This document shows positions 13,833-22,400 of a DNA stretch of 29,424 nt, one piece after another; the stretch's first letter is position 1; every line of letters starts with the position of its first letter. The DNA is taken from positions 1 through 29,424 of the forward strand of contig JBELHA010000038.1 in assembly GCA_042091695.1 (NCBI GenBank). The letters are read 5' to 3'. Source of the stretch: Flavicella sp042091695 (GTDB lineage: Bacteria > Bacteroidota > Bacteroidia > Flavobacteriales > Flavobacteriaceae). A program made the translations under genes and the position numbers. A model generated the notes under the pieces. That model was not told the origin of the DNA and ran no database searches. It saw only the letters and a list, made by a program, of their open reading frames with translations.

Positions 13833-15455
13833 TTATTTTATAAATGGAAAGCTTTTTGGGCTAGAGTTTTCAGGTAGTATCTGTAAGAAATAGATACCCT
13901 TCCCTAGATTCCTAATATCTAGTTCTTTGTCGTTTTTGTCTATTGAGATTTGCTGCCCATTTGGCGTGTAAATTACTGTGCTAAATTCAGAAATAACGCC
14001 AAATATTTTTAACTGTTCTTGAGTGTTTGAGATTTTAATTTCAGAGACTGTATTTAATTCGTTTGAAAGTCTATCTTCCCATCTGTTACATCCGTCGTAA
14101 TCTATATTTTCAGTGCTGTTTCTTGTGTATTGTACCAAGTATTCAGCTGTGGTTAGTTGGAATGTTTTACTCGGTGTCCCAAAAAGTTCAGGCTTGTCGC
14201 TTGACATATAGTCATTTGCACTTAGCGTAACAGTGTCTTGTGGGCCTAGTAATTTCCCGTTTCTATAAAATGTATAGTTGTTGAAGTCGTCTTGTTCAAT
14301 TTGAATTCTTGAAGAAATTGCATACCCATAATTAATGCCTTGAAAGAAGTTTTCAAGCTGTGAGGGGTTCATGGTAAAAGTGTCGAATCCATTTCCAAAA
14401 GGGTCTATAGAGTAGATGACATGTGGGGTTATGGTTCCATAGTTCAGCCTATTTCGAATTCCCCCATTGTTTTGTACTACGATATCTGAGCCTGAAATTT
14501 CTCGTAGGGCATCGGTATAAAAACATCCTGTTTCACTCGAACTGTGGTTGTTTTCAGAAAATCCGATATTTTCATAGAATTCAGGTTTGTTATTGTACGC
14601 TTCAATCAAGCTTGCAATTGTAGGATCTTCATTGTAGGCTTGTGAATTAAGATCAATCATTTCAAATGCATAGCTGATTACTTCTTTATTGCGTACCATT
14701 AGGGTTGTCTTGGATAATTTCTCAAGGTATTTTCCAGACATGACTTGGAAAGCATCTGCATAAGATATTCCGTACTCTCTGTTGGTATGGCCACCAATCG
14801 CTAAGTCGACAAAACTAAAATTTTCAAGTATTGCCCTATCTCTAGAACTTCCGTGATGGGTCAAGGCTACGACTACATCAACATCTTCATCTGTTTTGAT
14901 ATTTTGGTATTTTGCGAAGCTATTCATCCCATCAGTAAATTGCAAGCCTTGAACTTTTTTAGGATGCGTCAGTGGGTGTCCTGCAGAATTTCCTGTTTCC
15001 ACGACACCGATAAAGGCGATAGACAAACCGTCCTTTTCAATTATCTGATACCCTTTTATTTCTGAGATAGCATCTGCTCCTCCTGACATATTATCACAAA
15101 TAAACGGGAATTCTGCCTGCTTGATTCTGTTGTTGAGTATTTCTTGCCCGTAATCAAACTCGTGATTTCCAATTACACTAATGTCGATTCCTGTTTTGTT
15201 CATGAGGTCAATCATAGGGTATCCTTTTTCAGCAGCATAATCTACTATTGGGTTCCCTGAAAAGATGTCCCCTGCACTTACAAAATATACCCTGTCGTGT
15301 TGTGCTTTTTCTGCATCGATAATTTTTTTAATTTTTGAAAAATTGTCAATGCGTCCGTGTTGGTCGTTGATGGCAAATATGACTACTTTTTCAGTTTGCG
15401 CCATTGCAAATTGAACCACTAAAAGTGATACTGCAAAAATTAACCTTTGTCTCAT
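13833..15455 (-). CDS. Secreted 5'-nucleotidase paralogue with T9SS type A C-terminal sorting domain
   Basis: The 540-residue protein has the same architecture as the downstream paralogue: signal peptide 1-20, ligands in INDQHG (D31, H33), SAGDIFSGNP (D63), GNHEFDYG (N97, H98), ALTHHGSS and IGGHTNRE, and a 5'-nucleotidase C-terminal domain (TDALREISGSDIVVQNNGG). It adds about 75 residues at the end (about 465-540). These have the pattern of a T9SS type A signal: a beta-rich segment, TPNGQQI, then LGKGIYFLQIL and a basic last strand FPFIK. It should cross the outer membrane by T9SS and be released or attached at the surface. The tandem pair thus looks like a duplication with two destinations, one periplasmic and one at the surface. 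An exact -7 element precedes it. Confidence 0.9.
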   Translation of the reverse strand: MRQRLIFAVSLLVVQFAMAQTEKVVIFAINDQHGRIDNFSKIKKIIDAEKAQHDRVYFVSAGDIFSGNPIVDYAAEKGYPMIDLMNKTGIDISVIGNHEFDYGQEILNNRIKQAEFPFICDNMSGGADAISEIKGYQIIEKDGLSIAFIGVVETGNSAGHPLTHPKKVQGLQFTDGMNSFAKYQNIKTDEDVDVVVALTHHGSSRDRAILENFSFVDLAIGGHTNREYGISYADAFQVMSGKYLEKLSKTTLMVRNKEVISYAFEMIDLNSQAYNEDPTIASLIEAYNNKPEFYENIGFSENNHSSSETGCFYTDALREISGSDIVVQNNGGIRNRLNYGTITPHVIYSIDPFGNGFDTFTMNPSQLENFFQGINYGYAISSRIQIEQDDFNNYTFYRNGKLLGPQDTVTLSANDYMSSDKPELFGTPSKTFQLTTAEYLVQYTRNSTENIDYDGCNRWEDRLSNELNTVSEIKISNTQEQLKIFGVISEFSTVIYTPNGQQISIDKNDKELDIRNLGKGIYFLQILPENSSPKSFPFIK

Positions 15456-15475
15456 TTTAGAATTTTTTAGTCATA

Positions 15476-15483
15476 CAAAATTA
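15476..15483 (-). promoter_or_regulatory. -7 promoter element of the nucleotidase pair
   Basis: On the minus strand TAATTTTG is an exact match to TAnnTTTG, 20 nt upstream of the start codon, giving a predicted leader of about 14 nt. Confidence 0.4.
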
Positions 15484-15642
15484 ATTTTTTTAACTGTGTT
15501 CTGTTCTAAACTATTGTTTACTCTTTTTTTAGTGTTACTAAAAGATTTTCATGGCCAACAAACAATAGCAATCCTTTATTTTATGATTAATTATAAGTAT
15601 CTTGCTAAAAAATTATTGTGAAAAAGAAATTTTTAAATTGTT

Positions 15643-16395
15643 ATGGGAATAAAGATTCTTATAGTTGACGATGAGTTGCATGCGCGACTTTTGATTGCTT
15701 CTATGTTGGAAGAAATATGTGGGGGTACCTTTGAAATTGTAGGTGCTTGTGCTTCTGTAGACGAAGCTTTGCTAGTAGTAGAAAAAACAGCTGTTGATTT
15801 GGTTTTTCTAGACATTCATATGCCGGGAAAAAATGGTTTTGAGTTTTTGAATTTAACAAAACAATACACTTTCGAAGTTGTTTTTGTGACAGCTTACGAT
15901 CAATATGCTATTCAGGCATTTAATGCAGCTGCTCTTCACTATATACTAAAACCTTTTGATAGCGAACAATTAAAGTTTGCTATGGATCGTTATAATGGAA
16001 GGGCTTTTAGATATAAAGATACACAAGAGCAATACAGTGAGGTGATCGCTGCAGTAGAAGAAAAGCGATACCCTAAAAAATTGTGTATAAGAACGAAAAC
16101 TACAACAGAAATTATTCCGATAGAATCGATTGTCTGTATTGAGGTTTCCGGTAATTATATAGAAATCAATCTCGATGATGGATCTCAGAATGTCGTTTTA
16201 AAAACATTGAAGGAGGTAGAAGGATGTTTATCTCCTGACTTGTTTTTTCGAGTACATAGAAAGTCTCTGGTTCGATTGAGTGCAGTTTTAAAGTATGATA
16301 GTAAGAAAAAAGAAGCATACCTTCCACACATGACTGTAAAGGTTGCATCTAGGATTGAGTCCTTATTTTTAAGTAAAATCGTTGAAGATAATTAA
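15643..16395 (+). CDS. LytTR-type response regulator
   Basis: A 250-residue two-component response regulator. The receiver domain (1-120) has the acidic pair D9/D10, phospho-acceptor D57 in VFLDIHMPG, T83 in FVTAYD and K103 in ILKPFD. The LytTR DNA-binding domain (about 145-245) shows IESIVCIEVSGNYIEI and FFRVHRKSLVRLSAV. LytTR domains bind paired short direct repeats. The gene overlaps the sensor gene by 14 nt, so the two are translationally coupled and form a cognate pair. It is divergent from the nucleotidase pair, 187 nt away. Targets are unknown; the adhesin gene downstream is a natural candidate. Confidence 0.92.
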   Translation: MGIKILIVDDELHARLLIASMLEEICGGTFEIVGACASVDEALLVVEKTAVDLVFLDIHMPGKNGFEFLNLTKQYTFEVVFVTAYDQYAIQAFNAAALHYILKPFDSEQLKFAMDRYNGRAFRYKDTQEQYSEVIAAVEEKRYPKKLCIRTKTTTEIIPIESIVCIEVSGNYIEINLDDGSQNVVLKTLKEVEGCLSPDLFFRVHRKSLVRLSAVLKYDSKKKEAYLPHMTVKVASRIESLFLSKIVEDN

Positions 16396-19339
16396 AGTTT
16401 TTTTTCTGTTTTTTTTCTGTTTGCCTGTTGCTGGACAGCAAGTGCCTTCCTTGCATTATACAGATAAGAATGTTCTGCCTAATACTACTGTTCGCGCTGT
16501 TTTATTGTCAAAATCTGGAGCACTATGGGTTGGGACAGATAATGGTTTGGTATGCAAAAAAAATGAAAATATAATCCAATATTTTGAAGAAGATGGATTG
16601 GCGCTTAATAATACCTGGGCACTGGCCGAAGATAGCAGTCAAAATATTTGGGTAGGTAGTTACGGTGGAGGTCTTTCTCGTTTTGATGGCACTTCCTGGA
16701 AGGTGTTTTCTACGGGAGATGGGTTGGTGCACAATGAGATAACCTCTTTGTCGGTTTTCAATGATGTTTTGTATGTGGGAAGTAGTGATGGTATTTCTGT
16801 TATTACATCTCTTGGTGGAACAAAGGAACAACTAAAATTATATAGCTACCAATCGGATTCGCTTTCTTCTTTTAGAGTTCAAGATTTTTATGCTTACAAA
16901 GGAGTTGTATACGTAGTAACTTATAACAAAGGAATTCACAAGGTTCTTTTTGACGGCCATAAAATTCAATTAGAAGCAGTCATTAGTGACGAGATTTTTT
17001 ATGCATCATTGGTGCAGGGAGATAGTCTGTTGCTTGGACAGAAAGAGTATTATAAAAAAATCTCACTCAAAGCTCCAAAACTACAAAAAGCTCTAAAAAA
17101 GACCCCACAATCAGAAAGTTCCATTTTTTGGGACTTTACAACTGCGCAAGATCGTTTGTTTGCGGCTGCCTGGGGAATTTATGAAAAATCGGGAGGAGTT
17201 TACGAGTTTGAAAATGGAAAAATCACCTATGTAAACCAATATTTTGGTATCAATAGTAGGAATGTCAGTTGTCTAGCATATGACTCGAGTTTTAAAAGAT
17301 TGTATGTGGGAACACTTGACAATGGCTTGTATGAAGTTGATATAGCTCCAACTATTTTGTTTGAAAAAAAACAAATGTCACCCATAGATTTTGCTTACGC
17401 AGCCTCAGCGCGAGTATTAGCGTCTGTGAATAAAAAAGGCTTGTATATTGGTGCTCACTTTATAAGTGCAATGGATTTCAAATCCCAACAAAAAAAATGG
17501 TTTGATGTTTCTACCAACAAAAAACCTAAAAAGGAAGCTTACTTTTATGAATTGATTGAAGATAGCAAAGCGTCAGCTATTGTTTTTTATGGGGTAAAAG
17601 CCATTAAAAATGACTTTTGGGTGAATACGAGTATCGGTTTATATCAGTTTTCAAATCAGGGGGTGTTTCTCAATTATTATCCTTTACATACCTTAGCTTT
17701 TAATTTTACTTCCAAAGGAGAGTTGATAGAAACCCACCCTTATCATGGGGTTCGAGTTTATTCAGATTTGGAGAAGTTCGAATACGAGTATTTTTCCGAA
17801 AATGATACAACAACCCCCACAGATGTGGTAGGAAGTCTTTTTGTGGAGGGTAAAACTTATTTTACTTCCGTTTTTAAGGGATTGTTTGTTTATGATAATT
17901 CAGGGTTTCGCTCTTTTGCTTCCGATGAACTTTGGGGTGAAAAAAAATTGAGACATCTTTCAGATTATAAAGGAGGAATTGCTGTTTCCAATGAAGCAGG
18001 AAAGTTGTTTATTTTTCGAAGTGAAGTAGGGGGAGATGTTCAAGAAATACCTAAAGAAAAGATTCTCGGTAATACAATTTCTTTTATTGAAAATTACAAA
18101 GATTACCTAATCATAGGAACGGAAAAAGGATTGACTATTACAGATACAAAAAAGTTTCGATATTTAAATCGTGAACAGGGTTTGAAAAAGAAACTCAATA
18201 CAGCTATTGTGATAGATGAAACGTTACTCATAGGTTCTACATTTGGAACGTATACAGTTGATTTGGAATCATTATTGAATCAAGCTAATTATGTGCAAAA
18301 AGTTTCAATCGCTGATTATAAAATAGATGATCAGTCAACAGAGGTTCGATTGCATAGGGGTACAGTAAACTATATTGAAAAAAATAGCAGACTTTATTTT
18401 AGGTTTGAGGTCAATGCACATCCTTATCCCAAAAAACTTCAGTACAGGTATCGCTTAGATCCAAGTGAAGCTTGGAAGCCTCTAGAATCTAATTATTTAT
18501 CATTAAATTATTTAAAACCCAGTACCTATTCTCTTGAAGTTGAGGTAAAGGATCTTTATACGGGTCAGGTGTTTTCTGAAACTTTAATGGAATTTAAAAT
18601 TCCAGAACCATTTTACAAGCAGTTTTGGTTTTTTGTGGTGTGTTTGATTATTTCTGTACTTGGAACAATACTAGTTTTGGGTAAAATCCGTAGGTTAAAA
18701 GCTAAAAGGGTACAAGAGAAAGAGAAAGTAAAACGAAGATTAGCTGAAATTAAATTAGAGGCTTTACTGTCCCAGATGAATCCACATTTTATATTCAACG
18801 CTCTAAATTCTATTCAGTATTTTGTGCAGACAGAAAAAAACAGTTTGGCTTTGAAATATCTAACTGAGTTTTCAAAACTAATGCGAGCAAATCTCAATAA
18901 CAGTGGGAAACAGTATATCTCATTACAAGAAGAGATAGCGTATCTTAAAACCTATGCGTCTATTGAAAACACACGTGTCAGCCAAAGGGTTGCTATTCGA
19001 TTTGAGGTAGCCTCGGATTTGGATGTTTACGGGCTGGAAATTCCTCCGATGATCCTTCAGCCATTTTTGGAAAATGCTTTTGTACATGCTTTTACAGCTG
19101 ACATTGAAAACCCTATTTTAGAGGTGTGTTTTTTTAAAAATGATGCGACTACTTTTATTTGTAAAGTAAAAGACAACGGTATTGGTGTGTCTTCTAAAAA
19201 GGCAAATAGCACACATATCTCTAAAGGATTGAGTTTGGTGAAAGAGCGTTTGTCACATTTAGGATATGATCCAAATACATGTCTACATGTCAATTTACAC
19301 AAGGACGGGGCGGAGGTACTTCTAATTTTACCGATCTAA
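16382..19339 (+). CDS. Two-component sensor: beta-propeller, Y_Y_Y domain and LytS-type histidine kinase
   Basis: A 985-residue membrane sensor. A signal peptide (about 1-19) is followed by a periplasmic beta-propeller (about 20-640) with Reg_prop-type repeats (ALWVGTDNGL, NIWVGSYGGGLSRFDG, RLYVGTLDNGLYEV), a Y_Y_Y domain (about 663-740), one membrane helix (748-767), a charged linker and a LytS-type kinase. The phospho-acceptor is His802 in QMNPHFIFNALNSIQ; the ATPase domain shows QPFLENAF (N898), KDNGIGV and GLSLVKERL. The layout resembles hybrid two-component sensors of Bacteroidota glycan uptake but without fused receiver or AraC domains; the partner regulator is the separate LytTR gene upstream. 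The start is TTG at 16382, required for the signal peptide. The ligand cannot be deduced. Confidence 0.9.
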   Translation: MKIIKVFFLFFFCLPVAGQQVPSLHYTDKNVLPNTTVRAVLLSKSGALWVGTDNGLVCKKNENIIQYFEEDGLALNNTWALAEDSSQNIWVGSYGGGLSRFDGTSWKVFSTGDGLVHNEITSLSVFNDVLYVGSSDGISVITSLGGTKEQLKLYSYQSDSLSSFRVQDFYAYKGVVYVVTYNKGIHKVLFDGHKIQLEAVISDEIFYASLVQGDSLLLGQKEYYKKISLKAPKLQKALKKTPQSESSIFWDFTTAQDRLFAAAWGIYEKSGGVYEFENGKITYVNQYFGINSRNVSCLAYDSSFKRLYVGTLDNGLYEVDIAPTILFEKKQMSPIDFAYAASARVLASVNKKGLYIGAHFISAMDFKSQQKKWFDVSTNKKPKKEAYFYELIEDSKASAIVFYGVKAIKNDFWVNTSIGLYQFSNQGVFLNYYPLHTLAFNFTSKGELIETHPYHGVRVYSDLEKFEYEYFSENDTTTPTDVVGSLFVEGKTYFTSVFKGLFVYDNSGFRSFASDELWGEKKLRHLSDYKGGIAVSNEAGKLFIFRSEVGGDVQEIPKEKILGNTISFIENYKDYLIIGTEKGLTITDTKKFRYLNREQGLKKKLNTAIVIDETLLIGSTFGTYTVDLESLLNQANYVQKVSIADYKIDDQSTEVRLHRGTVNYIEKNSRLYFRFEVNAHPYPKKLQYRYRLDPSEAWKPLESNYLSLNYLKPSTYSLEVEVKDLYTGQVFSETLMEFKIPEPFYKQFWFFVVCLIISVLGTILVLGKIRRLKAKRVQEKEKVKRRLAEIKLEALLSQMNPHFIFNALNSIQYFVQTEKNSLALKYLTEFSKLMRANLNNSGKQYISLQEEIAYLKTYASIENTRVSQRVAIRFEVASDLDVYGLEIPPMILQPFLENAFVHAFTADIENPILEVCFFKNDATTFICKVKDNGIGVSSKKANSTHISKGLSLVKERLSHLGYDPNTCLHVNLHKDGAEVLLILPI

Positions 19340-20256
19340 CGTTCGTTTAGTAAAAGGCTACGTTCACGTATTAGTTTCCTTTTGCTTTGTGTTTTGGTTT
19401 AATTTTGCCTATGTTTTATATAATATGAAAACAATTAGTTTTTGTTTTAAGTAATTTATAATGGAAGAGAGGTTTGTACCATCTGTTGGAAGGGTATATA
19501 GGTGTATCGAGGGAAAATTGCTATGAAAAATTTTGTGTCTTTTAAGCACCACATCTCACCTTTAGATTTCTTACTACATAACTTTACTTGTTTTCTTTGA
19601 AGGCTTAATTGTCTAGAAGTCTTTTTTAACTAAAAGAAGATTTACTAGCTTGAAAAATTATGCTGCCCCTAAGAAAAGAGATATGGATTTACATGTCTCT
19701 TTTTGTTTTTGTGAGTGTATCAATTCTAAAGAAAAAATTATTTTATATTCGATTGCCATTGCAATTCGCATAATTCCTTTTAAATGGTTTTTTCTATATG
19801 TCTCATCTATAGAGAGGTAGGAGTCGGATTGTGTGCAGCATTGTACATGTTAATTGACTGCAATATTTGTCGACTAAAATTCAATCTAAAATTGTTTACT
19901 AACAAGTTTTTGAAAAGAAAAATATCGCTAATAATTTATTTAATTAGGTTTTGTTTATTTTTTAAAATCACAGATTCTAAATAGAATAGCTATTTTGTTC
20001 TTCATTGTTATTAGTGAATTTATATTTTTTTAAGCTCCATATTTTTAGTGATTTATAGTCTGTGTGAAATGGGGTTAATTATCAAGTTTTCAGTTTTTTA
20101 TGTCTTTTATTAGTGCTTTTAAAAAAGAGGGTTACAAGGTTGTTGTATTTTATTTCGGTTTCTAGTTACATTTAAATTCATTAGATTAGCAAAACCCCAG
20201 GGAAAATAATTGCTATAAGAAAGTGTTTTTTTAAATTTAATAAAGCACATGTACAT
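19340..20256. other. 917-nt gene-poor region between sensor and adhesin
   Basis: No convincing gene is present. An open frame at 19784-19984 has low-complexity composition and no leader signal. The region is very AT-rich and holds a clear terminator hairpin (19674-19704), which lies 335 nt after the kinase stop, and a CTGCCCCTAA element (19663-19672) directly before it. No exact TAnnTTTG element was found before the adhesin start. The length suggests a long 3' or 5' untranslated region, a small RNA ending at the hairpin, or upstream regulatory DNA for the adhesin. Confidence 0.6.
19674..19704 (+). terminator. Rho-independent terminator in the sensor-adhesin spacer
   Basis: AAAAGAGATAT (19674-19684) pairs with ATGTCTCTTTT (19693-19703; one G-U pair) around an 8-nt loop and is followed by TGTTTTTG. 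It is a strong structure with an A-tract before it, 335 nt after the kinase stop. Confidence 0.6.
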
Positions 20257-22245
20257 ATGATGAAGCCCCTTAAATTAATACCCCCAAGGAAAAAATCGAT
20301 TTTCTTAATATCTTTGATTTTGGTCCTTTTCTTACTGAGTTCTAATGCGAATGTTTCTCAGTTTTTGTATCAAAGATTTTCAGTAGATCTTACTGCGATT
20401 CTAACATCTGATGGAGTTGAGAGTTGTGTTGATGCACCCATCCAACTTACTTTTGAAGGGAGTGGAGGGATACCTCCTTACACTTTTGAATATACTGAAA
20501 ATGGAGTACAGAAAGAAATCACTACAATTTTAAGTGCTAATACAGCTACATTATCGGTAGGTGATATTGGGAACCATTCTTATGTATTACAAAAAGTTAA
20601 AGATGGAAGTAGTACCGAAAAGGTGATCTCAGCCCCCTCTTTATCTTTCCAGATTCATTCAGCTCCTACCGTAGATTTTACCTTTGTTAACGACGGTGCC
20701 TGTTCCGGAGAAAATGTAGTTTTTACCAATACAAGCTCAGGTTCGGGCGCACTTTCATATGCATGGGATTTTGGAGACGGCTCAACTTCAAATGATGCCA
20801 ATCCTGTACATGCATTCGAATTTGTAGGAGTCGGGCAAACAAAAGATTTTGAGGTTCACCTTACAGTTACTGATGAAAATGGTTGTAGTACATCTGTTAC
20901 AAAACAGGTACAAGTAGAAGGTAAGTTAAATGTGAGTTTTAGAGACGCTATCTCTGGTAATTTTGTTTTTAATAATTGTGGAAGTGCTTCTTCTGATACT
21001 CCAAATTACTTAGTAGAAGTAGAAAATATTTCTAATGATATAGGTATTGTAGGTTCCTATGTCATTGATTGGGGTGATGGTACACCTCCAGCGACCATCA
21101 GTTTTCCGGCTTCACATACCTATACAAGTCTAGGTGTTTATGAAATGAAAATCACAGCAAGTGCTGCAACAACCTGTCCTTCAACGAAAAGCTATTCAGT
21201 TATAAATGTAAGTAATCCTGCAGGAGGATTCGCAAGTCCTGGAAGTACAACAGACTTATGCGCTCCAACAGCTTCTCTGGATTTTGGGATTAGCAATTGG
21301 GGTACCAACTCTTTAGATACAAAGTATACGGTAGATTTTGGGGACGGTAGTCCTATCGAAATTTATACCCAACAAGATTTGGAGAGTTCATCTGCTTTCA
21401 ATGCTTCTAGTCCAAAAGATTCAGGTACTTTTTTGACGCCACACTCTTATACGAAAGGGAGCTGTCTGCTCACTGATCAACAATACGTTGCCAAACTCAG
21501 TATTGAAAATGCTTGTAGTGCAACGAAGTTTACAATATCAAATATTCGGATTTTAGAGTCTTCAATAGCCAAATTTGAGATGGTGGAAAATTCATGTGTC
21601 AATAAAAGCGTGTTATTTGAAAATAAATCCTTGATAGGTGATGCCTCCAGATGTGTTGATCGTGCAGATTTTATCTGGGATTTTGGTGATGGTACCGAAG
21701 AAAAATTATACAGTCAAAGTTCAGTTTCAAATATTAATCACAGTTTTACATCTCCAGGAATTTACACTGTTTCTTTAAAAGTTAAAAGTAATTGTGGTAT
21801 GGCTGAGTTTTCTAAGAACATTTGTATAGCTCCCAACCGACCAGCTACCTTTTCAACAGATGTTGACGAAGTATGTATTTCTATTCCTGTAAAAGCTACA
21901 AACGAAATGGATGCAGGTCTTTTGTGTAGTGTGCCGAGCTATTTGTGGGAAGTAACCTATAACTCAGGAAATTGTGGAGCCCTGGCTCAATGGAGCTTTG
22001 CAAACGGAACCAATGCAAGCTCTGAAAATCCAGAGTTTGTATTTGAAACACCTGGTGTTTACACGCTAAAGCAAACTGTGCAAACCGATTGTAGTACAAA
22101 GATTCATACGAAATCCATACAGGTAAAAAAGCCGCCTACGGCAAAAATAGAACCCATAAGCGCTTGTGGAGTGCTGACGGTGCAGCCCCAAGCACAGGTT
22201 GAAAATTGTACACAAGACAGTAGCGAGATTTCTTACGAGTGGAAA
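20257..22245 (+). CDS. Giant T9SS adhesin, N-terminal part (PKD domains); gene interrupted by assembly gaps
   Basis: These 663 codons are the start of a surface protein that continues to 26388. An N-terminal signal (hydrophobic 14-32 after a basic PPRKK) is followed by PKD-type beta-sandwich modules, recognised by WDFGDG near 170-175, DWGDGT near 271-276, DFGDGS near 360-365 and WDFGDGT near 474-480. Paired Cys lie within the modules. PKD arrays are extracellular spacers or carbohydrate/protein-binding units in secreted Bacteroidota proteins. At 22191-22245 the gene enters the 55-nt block repeated after the N-run. Read as printed, the frame shifts and ends at 22437; with the duplicate removed it continues in frame into the next part. 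The start is ATG at 20257 (a second ATG follows directly). Confidence 0.85.
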
Positions 22246-22400
22246 NNNNNNNNNNNNNNNNNNNNNNNNNNNNNNNNNNNNNNNNNNNNNNNNNNNNNNN
22301 NNNNNNNNNNNNNNNNNNNNNNNNNNNNNNNNNNNNNNNNNNNNNAGCACAGGTTGAAAATTGTACACAAGACAGTAGCGAGATTTCTTACGAGTGGAAA
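22191..22400. repeat. 55-nt direct repeat flanking an N-run (assembly artefact)
   Basis: Bases 22191-22245 and 22346-22400 are identical over 55 nt, starting AGCACAGGTTGAAAATTGTA and ending TACGAGTGGAAA, with 100 N between. Deleting 22246-22400 (155 nt, 2 modulo 3) moves the frame of the left part exactly onto the frame of the right part, and the peptide AQVENCTQDSSEISYEWK is then present once. A 55-nt overlap is the typical result of contig ends sharing one k-mer (k=55). Confidence 0.9.

Noticed and set aside
18366..18375. ATAGGGGTAC inside the kinase gene, similar to the intergenic decamer
   Set aside because: It lies in coding sequence and mismatches the TTAGGGGTAG core, so it is not counted as a site.
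19784..19984. 66-codon plus-strand frame in the sensor-adhesin spacer
   Set aside because: It is rich in Ile/Leu/Lys/Phe as expected from random AT-rich DNA, with no leader and no domain.
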